A stretch of DNA of 64,000 nucleotides from Colwellia sp. (GTDB lineage Bacteria > Pseudomonadota > Gammaproteobacteria > Enterobacterales > Alteromonadaceae), in assembly GCA_016765685.1 (NCBI GenBank), contig JAESPR010000058.1:5425-69424 (forward strand), written 5' to 3'. Of the stretch, positions 11,249 to 21,548 are shown piece by piece; the stretch's first letter is position 1, and each line of letters starts with the position of its first letter. The translations under genes were made by a program, and so were the position numbers. Below the pieces are notes generated by a model. The model was not told the DNA's origin, searched no databases, and saw nothing but the letters and a program-made list of their open reading frames with translations.

Positions 11249-12481
11249 CTAAGTGGCTCTTGATAATTTTGTTGAAATAAACGCCGCAAAACCAACAAAT
11301 AGCGCCGAAATCCACAAGCAGGCTTCTAAACCATAATGTTGATAAACCCAACCTGATAATACTGTACCAATTAATCGCCCCATCGCATTAGCCATATAAT
11401 AAAAACCGACATCAAGGGACACTCTGTCACTATCAGCGTAGCTAACAATTAAGTAACTGTGCAGTGATGAATTGATCGCAAAAACAACACCAAAAATAAA
11501 TAAACCCATGATTAACGTGGTTCGTATATAAAAGTCAAAATGTAATACCAAAGCAATCGCGACAGCAATAATAATGAGATAACTAGCCCATAAAAAAGCC
11601 GTTTGCCCGGTTGGTGTTTTATCCGTAGCTTTTTTACCGGTGATAAGTGGCGCGACTGTTTGCACAAAGCCATAGCCAATTACCCAAGTTGCCATAAACC
11701 CGCCAACCCACCAATGATCCCAATTAAAGGTGACCGCCAGATAGACAGGTAATGCCACCACAAACCACACATCTCTAGCACCAAATAAAAACATTCGTGC
11801 CGCAGAAAGTTTGTTAATAGCCGAGCTTTTTGACAACATTTCATTAAATTTAGGCTTGTTGTTTGCTTTACCTAAATCTTCTTTTAGCATCACTAAACTA
11901 AAGAGCCATACTAAGGCAAGTAATGCTGCCATTAACATAACGGCACCTTTAAAACCAAATACGGTTAATAATAAGCCACCAAGGAAAAAGCCAATGCCTT
12001 TTAAGGTGTTTTTAGAACCAGTGAGCAAAGCGACCCATTGATATAACTTACTCTCCGCCTTTTCATCACCTTGAGGCACGAGCAGTTTAATTGAACTTTT
12101 AGCGCTCATTTTATTGAGATCTTTAGCAATACCCGATAACGCTTGCGCTGCCATCACATAAACAACCGTTAACATATCAGCTGGAACGGCAAGCATAACA
12201 AGGGCTATTACCTGCAAAGCCAAACCAATATTCATTATTTTATTTAAACCAAGTCTTGCACCTAACCAGCCACCAACAAGATTTGTTACCACGCCAAAGA
12301 TTTCATAAAACAAAAACAACATCGCAATGTTTAATGGGCTATAACCTAGTTGATAAAAATATAACACCACCAACATACGCAACGCGCCATCAGTTAAGGT
12401 AAACGCCCAATAATTACCAGTAATAACAAGGTATTGTTTAAGTTGCGGTGATAACTTAGCTAAAAATTGTATCGGTAACAT
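11249..12481 (-). CDS. arsJ: MFS transporter of the ArsJ type (organoarsenical efflux)
   Basis: QYLVITGNYWAFTLTDGALRMLVVLYFYQLGYSPLNIAMLFLFYEIFGVVTNLVGGWL; adjacent to GAPDH, the ArsJ partner. Confidence 0.88.
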   Translation of the reverse strand: MLPIQFLAKLSPQLKQYLVITGNYWAFTLTDGALRMLVVLYFYQLGYSPLNIAMLFLFYEIFGVVTNLVGGWLGARLGLNKIMNIGLALQVIALVMLAVPADMLTVVYVMAAQALSGIAKDLNKMSAKSSIKLLVPQGDEKAESKLYQWVALLTGSKNTLKGIGFFLGGLLLTVFGFKGAVMLMAALLALVWLFSLVMLKEDLGKANNKPKFNEMLSKSSAINKLSAARMFLFGARDVWFVVALPVYLAVTFNWDHWWVGGFMATWVIGYGFVQTVAPLITGKKATDKTPTGQTAFLWASYLIIIAVAIALVLHFDFYIRTTLIMGLFIFGVVFAINSSLHSYLIVSYADSDRVSLDVGFYYMANAMGRLIGTVLSGWVYQHYGLEACLWISALFVGFAAFISTKLSRAT

Positions 12482-12483
12482 AC

Positions 12484-13521
12484 TTATTGATCGCTCATCC
12501 CAACCAACTGCACCAATTCAATAGTACGATTAACATAGCCCCACTCATTGTCGTACCACGCATAAAGTTTTAGTTGAGTACCATTAATTACCATGGTTGA
12601 TAAAGCATCAATAATGCTTGAGCGCGGATCGGTTTTATAATCAATTGAGACCAGTGGGCGCTCTTCATATCCTAAAATATCTTGCAGCTCGTTTTGTGAT
12701 GCTTGCTTAAATAATATGTTCACTTCTTCAACAGTAGTAGCGCGGTTTAACTCAAACACACAATCAGTTAATGATGCATTCGTTAGCGGTATTCGCACTG
12801 CATGACCATTTAACTTACCGGTTAACTCTGGAAAAATACTGGTGATAGCTTTGGCTGAGCCGGTGGTGGTTGGAATTAAACTCGTGCCACAAGAGCGCGC
12901 GCGACGTAAATCTTTATGTGGCGCATCAATAATGGTTTGGGTATTGGTAATGTCGTGAATTGTGGTCATTGAACCATGTTTTATACCAATATTTTCATGA
13001 ATAACTTTTACCACAGGCGCTAAACAGTTAGTGGTACATGACGCTGCGGTAACAATGCGATGTTTATCACTATTTTTATTACCCTGATATAAATGCTGAT
13101 TGACCCCCATGACAATATTTAAAATGTCTGTATCGTCCATGTCTTTTTTAGCAATTGGCGCAGTCACTACAATACGCTTAACCCCTTGCTCAAGATAAGC
13201 TTGTAATTTCTGAGCTGTTTTCATTTTTCCCGAAGCTTCAATGACCACATCACACTGTGACCAGTCGGTATCATTAATTGCGCTATTATTAGTTACTGCA
13301 ACTTTTTTACCGTTAACAATTATATTTAATTCATCACACTGAATAGCATGTGAACAACGGCCATGCACTGAATCAAACTCAAGTAGATGGGCATGGGTTT
13401 TAGCATCACCTGCGGGATCGTTTATTTGAACAATATCAATATTGGCTTGCTCAAGTGCCACGCGCATTGACAAACGCCCCATACGGCCAAAACCGTTTAT
13501 ACCTACTTTAATTTTTATCAT
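12484..13521 (-). CDS. Type I glyceraldehyde-3-phosphate dehydrogenase, ArsJ-associated
   Basis: [14 protein letters not shown], active site [20 protein letters not shown]; 2 nt upstream of arsJ. Confidence 0.93.
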   Translation of the reverse strand: MIKIKVGINGFGRMGRLSMRVALEQANIDIVQINDPAGDAKTHAHLLEFDSVHGRCSHAIQCDELNIIVNGKKVAVTNNSAINDTDWSQCDVVIEASGKMKTAQKLQAYLEQGVKRIVVTAPIAKKDMDDTDILNIVMGVNQHLYQGNKNSDKHRIVTAASCTTNCLAPVVKVIHENIGIKHGSMTTIHDITNTQTIIDAPHKDLRRARSCGTSLIPTTTGSAKAITSIFPELTGKLNGHAVRIPLTNASLTDCVFELNRATTVEEVNILFKQASQNELQDILGYEERPLVSIDYKTDPRSSIIDALSTMVINGTQLKLYAWYDNEWGYVNRTIELVQLVGMSDQ

Positions 13522-13625
13522 ATTTCTAACATTTTCATTGGCAAAACTTGAATATCGCTAGGCTATCACTGACGTTTTTACTTTGCTAGTAAAGATGCAG
13601 TCTCGGTAATATTTAATATAAGCAC

Positions 13626-13655
13626 ATTAATAGCCAATTCATTAATAGCCAATTC
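13626..13655. repeat. Perfect 15-bp tandem duplication (ATTAATAGCCAATTC x2)
   Basis: Direct sequence; lies in the divergent interval upstream of the GAPDH gene. Confidence 0.85.
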
Positions 13656-13726
13656 ATTCAAGTGCTAAATATTAAGCTTTAGTAACATAAACCTATTCAC
13701 TTATTGAAAGACCAAAAGGTTTTACC

Positions 13727-13912
13727 ATGATAAAAATATTCAGCCATAGATTTACCTTGATATTTATCGCACTACTCACTCTTATTGCCATTTTATTGCA
13801 TGGCTTCTACTTTGAAATTAGCTTATTTCATGGTTTAGTACTGCACCCCTTATTTTTACTCGCGGTTTTATTGCTATTGAGCTATATCGAAAAACGCTCA
13901 CAGAAAAAATAA
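13727..13912 (+). CDS. Small two-TM hypothetical protein (61 aa)
   Basis: Hydrophobic ORF with basic tail EKRSQKK. Confidence 0.5.
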   Translation: MIKIFSHRFTLIFIALLTLIAILLHGFYFEISLFHGLVLHPLFLLAVLLLLSYIEKRSQKK

Positions 13913-14662
13913 ATTTACCGGCGTTTTAGCACTGACAATTTGTGATGGGTTGATACCGTACATTGCTTTAAATACTCGTGATAAATGTGCCGAATCAGCA
14001 AAGCCCGCATAATGGGCACCTTCGGTCAGCGATTGCTGAGTATAAGCGTGTTCTATGGCGTGTCTTAACCTTCGCCACAACGAATAACGCCGAATAGGAA
14101 TACCCATTTGTGCTTTGAATAAATGGGCTAACCGACTGGTTGATAAATTGACCATGCGCGCTAGAATTTCTATCGGAATTTGACTGGTTTTATTTTTATC
14201 TATCCGCTGCAAGGTTTGTAAAACTCGTCTATCAATGACTGGTTGACAACTTCCATGTAACGTAACTTTATCAATGAAATCATCTATGATCTGACTCACA
14301 TCATGACTGCCTTCTACCTGCCCTAAAGCAGCTAAACTGGCCAACAAGTCTTGAGGTAACAGTAAGGGCACAAAATGATTAAAGTCTAAATGACGGCAAG
14401 CAAGTTTAAGCTGCTTAAAAAACTTGCTGTGCACATCAATAAACAGTATCGCAATAAGGGTTTCGCTCGCATCAAGTTGATGAACAAAGTTGCTAGGAAT
14501 AATGGCTGATTGCGTAATGAGTTGCGAATTATTCTGAGCTATCAGCTTAATATTTCCTTCAAGACCGACACAAATTTGCACGCTAAGGTGGCTGTGCAAA
14601 ACAGTATCAAAACTTTCGCCGATGTAAAATATGCAATGAGGATGAAAAAACAGTTTATTCAT
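13898..14662 (-). CDS. AraC-family transcriptional regulator
   Basis: C-terminal double HTH: VNLSTSRLAHLFKAQMGIPIRRYSLWRRL...GFADSAHLSRVFKAMYGINPSQ. Confidence 0.88.
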   Translation of the reverse strand: MNKLFFHPHCIFYIGESFDTVLHSHLSVQICVGLEGNIKLIAQNNSQLITQSAIIPSNFVHQLDASETLIAILFIDVHSKFFKQLKLACRHLDFNHFVPLLLPQDLLASLAALGQVEGSHDVSQIIDDFIDKVTLHGSCQPVIDRRVLQTLQRIDKNKTSQIPIEILARMVNLSTSRLAHLFKAQMGIPIRRYSLWRRLRHAIEHAYTQQSLTEGAHYAGFADSAHLSRVFKAMYGINPSQIVSAKTPVNLFFL

Positions 14663-14909
14663 TTGTTTTTCACGTACTTACTATCCGAACTTAGGTGCTA
14701 TTAAACAATTAAAACATTAAATTACCAAGAAAGAAATAGATTATCACTGCTCACGTTTTTATCCTTAATTACAGTTTTAATTACAGAATGAAACAATTTA
14801 TAATTGAATTTATCTTTACAAAAAAATTAAATTTTGCTATTTTCCGAGCATATTGTGATGGCTGTTATTTTTCTTTTTAAAAATAACATAACTGCTTTTT
14901 TAGGATAAT

Positions 14910-15263
14910 TTGATGTTTCAAAAATATTTACTGTGTATGTTAATAGCGCTGATTGCTTTGCAATCGGTTGATGCTATGGCAGATGCAGCCAAATATCATC
15001 AACCTAACTCGCAATATGCTGAAGCAGACTACTTTGTAAATATAATAGCTACAGCAAATCTTGCTGATTTCAGCAATAACTCAACGCAAAATAACGATGC
15101 AGATCATTGTTGCGCTTGCCATGCGCCTACTAGCATGCAGCCATTAAGCCACGAGCTGTTTTTTACCTCTCATCTACGACAAACTAATATAACAAACACC
15201 GGTATTTGTTATCTTTCGCAATTAATATCTCCTGATTTACGACCTCCCATTATCAACACTTAG
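14910..15263 (+). CDS. Small secreted Cys-rich protein, CopL/CzcI-like, C-terminal RPPI motif
   Basis: Signal peptide, DHCCACH cluster, C-terminus SPDLRPPIINT*; heads the RND operon. Confidence 0.6.
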   Translation: MMFQKYLLCMLIALIALQSVDAMADAAKYHQPNSQYAEADYFVNIIATANLADFSNNSTQNNDADHCCACHAPTSMQPLSHELFFTSHLRQTNITNTGICYLSQLISPDLRPPIINT

Positions 15264-15361
15264 TAACTAAAACTAGGCGCTTTGCCTTGATTAGTTACTC
15301 AAATTCAAAAAAATCATAGCGACAATAAACAATTTATTGTCATATTTTACTTTGATCACGA

Positions 15362-16630
15362 GTGTTAACAATGACATTTTTTTCAAAAAAACTGAACAGC
15401 GCAGCGTTGTGCTTAAGCCTGTCAGTTGGAGCTATTGCTTCACCAACTGCACCACATCAAAGCGTTTTAGCGGTAAATAAAAACGCTTGGTTAGTGCAGC
15501 AAATTAACCAACACCCCGATATTATTTCAGCACAAGCAAGCTTGAAAGCTGCATTTTCTAGTGCTGAAGGTCAGAAAAAAGCCCTTTACAATCCAGAGTT
15601 ATCTACTGATGTGGCTCGTGAAGGTGATTTCACTAATTTTACTGTCGGCATTAGTCAAACCATTGATTTATGGGATAAACGAGCGGTAAGAAGCTTACAA
15701 GCTGATGCCAGTTTGCAGCTTGCTCAACAAAACTTTAATTACCTTGTACAAGAAAAAACAGCACAAGCCCTGCAAGCCATCATTACTTGGCAAGCGGCAA
15801 ACAAGCTTGCTGTTATAGCCGCAGCGCAAGAGCAACAATTAGGTACCTTGCTTGATTTAGTCGCTAAGCTGCAAAAAGTAGGCGATTTGGGTCAAGTAGA
15901 TGCTGAACTAACCTTTTTAAGTTTATCGCAAACCTTAAATGAAACGGCTCAAGCACAAGTACGTCTCAAACAAGCGCAAGCTCAGTTAGCTGAATTACTG
16001 CCTGATTGGACGCCTAAAATGAAGGTTTTTCCTGCACAAGGTTTACCGTTAGCTAACCAACAAAACTCAATAATAATGCAGCAATGGTTAGCGCAGCATC
16101 CCTTAGTTTTAGCGGCTAAAGCGCAATGGCAAGCCAATAAAGGTAATGCTCAACAAGCACAACTAACAACTAAAGCAGACCCAACAATTGGACTTAATGC
16201 TGGCAAAGACGGTGGTGATAATAGCATTGGTTTAACGTTTTCAATGCCATTAAATGTGCGCAATAACTTTAGCGCTGAAGCGCGTGCTGCCAACCAACAA
16301 GCCATTGCTGCCGAGGCGAATTATCGCGCGGTATTTCGCCAGCAAAAATTTGCTATACAAGCAAGTTTAGACACGTTAAATACTTACCAAAAAAGCTATC
16401 AACGCTGGTCTACGTTGATGCAAGGGCGAGGTAAACGTAGCGAAAATTTATTGCAAAAACAATGGCAAAGCGGAGATATGAGCACCACCCAATATTTACT
16501 AGCGCTGCAACAACGTGCGAGTGGTTTAAATGCAGGTATTGAACTGCAAAGCCAATTTAAGCTAAGCCAAATAGACTGGCTGCTGCAAGTAGGGCAAATC
16601 AATAACGCCGTTAAACTGCTCGTTAAGTAA
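15362..16630 (+). CDS. TolC-family outer-membrane efflux protein (CzcC-like)
   Basis: Paired OEP helical repeats; first of an OMF-MFP-RND operon. Confidence 0.88.
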   Translation: MLTMTFFSKKLNSAALCLSLSVGAIASPTAPHQSVLAVNKNAWLVQQINQHPDIISAQASLKAAFSSAEGQKKALYNPELSTDVAREGDFTNFTVGISQTIDLWDKRAVRSLQADASLQLAQQNFNYLVQEKTAQALQAIITWQAANKLAVIAAAQEQQLGTLLDLVAKLQKVGDLGQVDAELTFLSLSQTLNETAQAQVRLKQAQAQLAELLPDWTPKMKVFPAQGLPLANQQNSIIMQQWLAQHPLVLAAKAQWQANKGNAQQAQLTTKADPTIGLNAGKDGGDNSIGLTFSMPLNVRNNFSAEARAANQQAIAAEANYRAVFRQQKFAIQASLDTLNTYQKSYQRWSTLMQGRGKRSENLLQKQWQSGDMSTTQYLLALQQRASGLNAGIELQSQFKLSQIDWLLQVGQINNAVKLLVK

Positions 16631-16666
16631 CACTTAGCCAAATACAGAATTTAGGAAATTATAAAG

Positions 16667-18091
16667 ATGAAAAAAACAATTAAACTAATCGCACTAACTA
16701 GCTTATTTATTGGCTTAAACACCTTTAGCACCGCATTGTTAGCGGATAAAGTGCTAGTGACTAAAACAACATCAGAAAAAGCACATCAACATGAAGAAAA
16801 ACACGATGAGTCAGCTCATATCGCAAAAGATCAACACCAACATAAGACTGAAGCAAAAGATGACGGCCACGGGCATGGCGCTGAAAGTTCTGAAGCAAAA
16901 GACGACGGTCATGGACATGGCGCTGAAAGTTCTGAAGCAAAAGACGACGGTCATGGACATGGCGCTGAAAGTTCTGAAACAAAAGACGACGGTCATGGAC
17001 ATGGCACTGAAAGTTCTGAAACAAAAGACGACGGTCATGGACATGGCACTGAAGACGCCCACGAAGAAGGCAATGACGGTGTTAAGTTATCACCCGCGCA
17101 GCTTAATTTAGCCCAAATAAAAATTAGCACTCTTGAATATCAAACCATGACATACGATATTTATGCTCCCGGTGAAATCAAGGCTAATGACTATACCAGC
17201 TATTTAGTATCACCTAGAGTTGACTCTGTAGTGCTTAAACGCCACGTAGCATTGGGCGATCATGTAGAAAAAAACCAAGCATTAGTGACTTTATTTAGTG
17301 AGTCGGTCGCGGCAGCACAAGCAAGTTACCGCATTGCCAATGCTGAATACAAACGAGTACAAAAAATAGGCCGTAAAGCCGTTGGTGATAAACGCTACAT
17401 TGCGGCACAAACCAATTTTGAGGCTGATTATGGTCGTTTATTAGCGTTTGGTTTATCTAGCGATGCCATTAAAACCTTAACCAAAAAATCAACCCAATTA
17501 GGCCAATATACGTTGAATGCACAAATATCTGGCGCGGTATTGTCTGATAATTTTCGCCAAGGTCAACGTTTAGCCTCAGGCGATACTTTAATTGAATTAG
17601 CAGATGAGCAAACCTTATGGGTTGAAGCGCGTTTAGCGCCTACCATGCAACTGGCTTTACCTGTTGGCTCAATGGCACAAGTGGTGGTTGGTGATAAAAC
17701 CTACCAAGCTAAAGTGATCCAAAAGGCTCATACCATAGACCCAATCACCCGCACACGCATTGTACGTTTAGAAGTAAAAAATGACGACCATAAGCTTCAT
17801 TCCGGTTTATTTGCTGACATTTATTTTGCTTTTGAAACCCAACAACAAGTATTGGCAGTACCTGAAGAAGCGCTGATGCGTAGCAGTGATGCTTCACTTG
17901 GGGAAAATAAGTGGCAGGTATTTGTCGAAAATAACGGTGAATTCAACGGAGTAGAAATAGAACTTGGTAGAGCCTTGGGTAAATTTCGTGAAATTAGTGG
18001 CATTGCCGCAGGTACCCGCGTGGTAACTCAAGGTGCTTTTTATGTTGCTGCTGAGATCGCCAAAGGCGGCTTTGACGCTCACAACCACTAA
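16667..18091 (+). CDS. RND efflux periplasmic adaptor (CzcB-like) with His-rich N-terminal tandem repeat
   Basis: MFP architecture (VDSVVLKRHVALGDHVEKNQALVTLFS; LWVEARLAP) with (EAKDDGHGHGAESS)n. Confidence 0.88.
   Translation: MKKTIKLIALTSLFIGLNTFSTALLADKVLVTKTTSEKAHQHEEKHDESAHIAKDQHQHKTEAKDDGHGHGAESSEAKDDGHGHGAESSEAKDDGHGHGAESSETKDDGHGHGTESSETKDDGHGHGTEDAHEEGNDGVKLSPAQLNLAQIKISTLEYQTMTYDIYAPGEIKANDYTSYLVSPRVDSVVLKRHVALGDHVEKNQALVTLFSESVAAAQASYRIANAEYKRVQKIGRKAVGDKRYIAAQTNFEADYGRLLAFGLSSDAIKTLTKKSTQLGQYTLNAQISGAVLSDNFRQGQRLASGDTLIELADEQTLWVEARLAPTMQLALPVGSMAQVVVGDKTYQAKVIQKAHTIDPITRTRIVRLEVKNDDHKLHSGLFADIYFAFETQQQVLAVPEEALMRSSDASLGENKWQVFVENNGEFNGVEIELGRALGKFREISGIAAGTRVVTQGAFYVAAEIAKGGFDAHNH
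16850..17059 (+). repeat. 42-bp coding tandem repeat x5 in the adaptor gene (last copy diverges at its end)
   Basis: Units begin at 16850, 16892, 16934, 16976 and 17018; GAAGCAAAAGACGACGGTCATGGACATGGCGCTGAAAGTTCT. Confidence 0.95.
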
Positions 18092-18130
18092 GTTTCATAA
18101 GAGAAATATGTCACAAATTGGAGACAATAC

Positions 18131-21100
18131 ATGTTAAACAAACTTATTGACTGGTCTGTCACTAACCGATTATTGGTGATTATCGCCTTAATCGCGTTAA
18201 CTGCGTCAGCCTTTTTTATTATTCCAAAATTAAATTTGGACGCTTTTCCCGATGTAACTAATGTGCAAGTTGCCATTAATACCGAAGCACCAGGACTTGC
18301 TGCAGAAGAAGTAGAACAACTGATCACCTTTCCTATTGAAGCGGTGATGTATGCCCTGCCTGATGTGGAAGAAGTACGCTCTATTTCTAAAACCGGTTTA
18401 TCTGGCATTACTGTGGTTTTTAAAGAAGGCACTGACATTTATTTTGCCCGCCAACTGGTTTTTGAACGGTTGCAATCAGCAAAAGAAATGATCCCTGAAG
18501 GCGTTGGTACACCTGAAATTGGCCCTAATACTTCAGGTTTAGGTCAAGTCTATCAATACTTATTACTTGCTGATGAAGACTCAGGCTACGATACGATGTC
18601 GCTACGCAGTTTAAACGACTGGGTGGTAAAACTGTTATTAATGCCGGTTGACGGTGTTACCGATGTTTTAGCCTTTGGCGGTAACGTCAAACAATACCAA
18701 GTCAATGTGAATCCTTCGCGTTTATTAGCGTATCAATTAACGCAAGAAGATGTTGCTAATGCACTAGAAAACAACAACAGCAATGCTGGCGGCTGGTATA
18801 TGGACAGAGGTCAAGAGCAATTAGTGATTCGCGGCGTTGGCTGGTTAAATTCAGGCGAAGACGGTTTAAAAGAGTTGGCTCAAATTCCCTTAAAAACCAT
18901 TAACGGCACTGTCGTGCACTTGTCTGATGTGGCTAAAGTAGAATTTGGCAGCGAAATTCGCCAAGGTGCGGTTACCATGACCAAACGCACTTTTGATGAA
19001 AATGGCAATGCTAACGGCAGCCAATTCTTAGGTGAAGTGGTTTCTGGTATTGTCTTAAAACGCATGGGATCAAATACTAAAGTGACTATTGATGGCATAA
19101 AAAGCCGCATCCCGTTAATTCAACAAGCACTACCAAAAGGCGTAACCTTTGAGGCAATTTATGATCAAGCCGACTTAATTGAAAAAGCAGTTAATACCGT
19201 TGCTACGGCATTAATTCAAGCCTTTGTTTTTATTGTTATTGTTTTAATATTATTTCTACTTAATGTGCGTGCGGTGTTATTGGTTTTGATCTCAATTCCA
19301 CTGTCGGTTGGTATGGCGCTTGCGGTTATGTCTTTTAACGGTTTGTCTGCCAACTTAATGTCGTTAGGGGGTCTTGCTGTTGCCATTGGTATGATGGTTG
19401 ATGGCGCTGTGGTGATGATGGAAAATATCTTTAAGCACCTTTCTAACCATAAAGACCAACCTGATCGCCAACCCGAAGATGGTCATGATTTTACGGCGCA
19501 AAACGAGGCTATCCCCCCCGAAATGTCAGTGAGTTTACGTATTCAAATTGCCGCTCGTGAAGTCGCTAAACCGGTATTTTTTGCGGTCAGCATTATTATG
19601 GTGGTATTCGCACCTTTATTTACCTTAGAAGGCGTTGAAGGTAAATTATTCCAACCAATGGCGGTCAGCATTATGATTGCCATGGCCGCCTCTTTGCTGG
19701 TCGCCCTAATTGTCGTACCTGCTTTGGCAAGTTTCTTTTTTCAAAAAGGCCTTTCTTCTAGTAGCGGATCAGGTAACCAAAAAACACGTACTAGCCCGCT
19801 AGTAACAGTATTAGAAAAAGCTTATCGCAGCACATTAAGTCGCGCAATGAACGCTAAATCTGTGGTGTTAATTGGCGCAGGGGCGTTATTAGTTGGGGCA
19901 TTATTGTTAGTACCACAACTGGGCACTGAGTTTGTACCTGAACTTGAAGAAGGCACCATTAACTTGCGTGTGACGATGGCACCTTCAACAAGTTTAGCCA
20001 CCGCAATCAGTGTTGCCCCTAAACTGGAAAAAATTATTTTACAATTTCCAGAAGTCACTTATGCACTGAGCCGAATTGGTCGTGCCGAAATTGGTGGTGA
20101 TCCAGAGCCGGTTAGTAATATCGAAATATATATCGGTTTAAAAGATCATAACCAGTGGACTAGCGCACAAACCCGTCAAGAATTGCAAGGTTTAATGGAA
20201 GAAAAGCTAGAGCAATTCCCAGGGTTACTACTAAACTTCTCCCAACCTATTGCCACGCGGGTTGATGAACTGCTATCTGGCGTGAAAGCGCAATTAGCCA
20301 TCAAGCTTTTTGGCCCAGAACTTGACGTATTAGCTAGCCAAGGTCAAGCTATTGTTAAAGCAATACAAGGCGTTGAAGGTGCTCGTGATGTCGCAATGGA
20401 GCAAATTGCCGGTGAATCGCAATTAGTGATCAAACCTAATCGTCGCCAGCTATCTCGTTATGGGTTATCGGTGGGTGATGTCATGGCGCTAGTACGTGAC
20501 GGTATTGGCGGTCGCGAATCAGGTCAAGTGATTAATGGTAACGAGCGCTACGATATTTATTTGCGCCTTGCGAAAGAGTTTCGCGAAGACACCCAAGCCA
20601 TTGCTGATTTACGTTTGCAAGCGCCTACTGGTGCATGGGTACGCTTAGGTGACGTGGCTAGTATTGCTATTGAGTCAGGGCCACCCCAAGTGCGCCGTGA
20701 TGATGTGCAGCGCCGTGTGGTGATTCAAGCTAACGTGCAAGGGCGCGATATGGGATCGGTAGTACAAGATATTCGCCAAGCTATTAACGATAAAGTTGAT
20801 TTACCAACCGGCTATTCTATTGATATTGGTGGACAATTTGAAAACCAACAACGGGCTCAGCAACGCCTCGCGATAGTGGTGCCTTTATCTGTCGCCATGA
20901 TTGCCCTGCTGCTTTATTTTGCTTTTAATAGTGTCGGTCAAGCGGCGCTTATTTTAATTAATTTGCCATTAGCCATGATCGGCGGCATTGTTGCCTTATA
21001 TGTCAGTGGCCAGTATTTATCCGTACCTAGCTCTATTGGTTTTATTACGTTGTTTGGTGTCGCTGTGCTCAATGGTGTGGTGATGGTAGAGTCTATCAAT

Positions 21101-21382
21101 TTACGCATTAAAAACGGTAAAATAACCGGTGCAGAAAATATTGAAGAAGCCGTGTTTGAAGGCGCAATATCACGCTTACGGCCAGTATTAATGACCGCAA
21201 TAACCTCGGCATTAGGTTTAATACCGATGATTTTATCAAGCGGTGTTGGCTCTGAAATACAGCGACCACTGGCAACGGTTATTGTTGGCGGTTTAGTGAC
21301 CGCTATTTTCTTAACTTTGTTTGTATTACCTGTACTCTATGCACGATTTTCAAAAGGGAAAATAGCAGATATGCAAAGATAA
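18131..21382 (+). CDS. Heavy-metal efflux RND permease (CzcA/CusA family; metal unresolved)
   Basis: 1083 aa; PDVTNVQVAINTEAPGLAAEEVEQLITFPIE, AIGMMVDGAVVMMEN in TM4. Confidence 0.93.
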   Translation: MLNKLIDWSVTNRLLVIIALIALTASAFFIIPKLNLDAFPDVTNVQVAINTEAPGLAAEEVEQLITFPIEAVMYALPDVEEVRSISKTGLSGITVVFKEGTDIYFARQLVFERLQSAKEMIPEGVGTPEIGPNTSGLGQVYQYLLLADEDSGYDTMSLRSLNDWVVKLLLMPVDGVTDVLAFGGNVKQYQVNVNPSRLLAYQLTQEDVANALENNNSNAGGWYMDRGQEQLVIRGVGWLNSGEDGLKELAQIPLKTINGTVVHLSDVAKVEFGSEIRQGAVTMTKRTFDENGNANGSQFLGEVVSGIVLKRMGSNTKVTIDGIKSRIPLIQQALPKGVTFEAIYDQADLIEKAVNTVATALIQAFVFIVIVLILFLLNVRAVLLVLISIPLSVGMALAVMSFNGLSANLMSLGGLAVAIGMMVDGAVVMMENIFKHLSNHKDQPDRQPEDGHDFTAQNEAIPPEMSVSLRIQIAAREVAKPVFFAVSIIMVVFAPLFTLEGVEGKLFQPMAVSIMIAMAASLLVALIVVPALASFFFQKGLSSSSGSGNQKTRTSPLVTVLEKAYRSTLSRAMNAKSVVLIGAGALLVGALLLVPQLGTEFVPELEEGTINLRVTMAPSTSLATAISVAPKLEKIILQFPEVTYALSRIGRAEIGGDPEPVSNIEIYIGLKDHNQWTSAQTRQELQGLMEEKLEQFPGLLLNFSQPIATRVDELLSGVKAQLAIKLFGPELDVLASQGQAIVKAIQGVEGARDVAMEQIAGESQLVIKPNRRQLSRYGLSVGDVMALVRDGIGGRESGQVINGNERYDIYLRLAKEFREDTQAIADLRLQAPTGAWVRLGDVASIAIESGPPQVRRDDVQRRVVIQANVQGRDMGSVVQDIRQAINDKVDLPTGYSIDIGGQFENQQRAQQRLAIVVPLSVAMIALLLYFAFNSVGQAALILINLPLAMIGGIVALYVSGQYLSVPSSIGFITLFGVAVLNGVVMVESINLRIKNGKITGAENIEEAVFEGAISRLRPVLMTAITSALGLIPMILSSGVGSEIQRPLATVIVGGLVTAIFLTLFVLPVLYARFSKGKIADMQR

Positions 21383-21424
21383 GTTTGCTGGCTTTAGAAT
21401 AAATATTTTATAGAAAAAAATACT

Positions 21425-21456
21425 GGGTGTTACCTGCTAGTTAACACCCTTTTTAT
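21425..21456 (+). terminator. Rho-independent terminator after the RND operon
   Basis: GGGTGTTA - loop - TAACACCC followed by TTTTTATTTT. Confidence 0.85.
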
Positions 21457-21517
21457 TTTCAAAAACTGGCCTCAGATAAAACCTAAATTTAATACCTAAA
21501 TATAATAGCTAAAACAG

Positions 21518-21548
21518 TTGACCTAGAGTTAACTCTAACAGTTATGCT
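21518..21548 (+). promoter_or_regulatory. MerR-family-type promoter for the mer-like operon
   Basis: TTGACC (21518-21523), 19-bp spacer, TATGCT (21543-21548); spacer contains perfect palindrome TAGAGTTAACTCTA (21524-21537). Confidence 0.8.

Noticed and set aside
16850-17059. Possible CRISPR-like array
   Set aside because: Contiguous in-frame tandem repeat with no spacers; encodes a His-rich segment of the adaptor.
16761-17111. ORFs 16761-17024 (-), 16811-17062 (-) and 16791-17111 (+) overlapping the adaptor
   Set aside because: Shadow reading frames of the 42-bp coding repeat, which keeps all frames open; no independent start signals.
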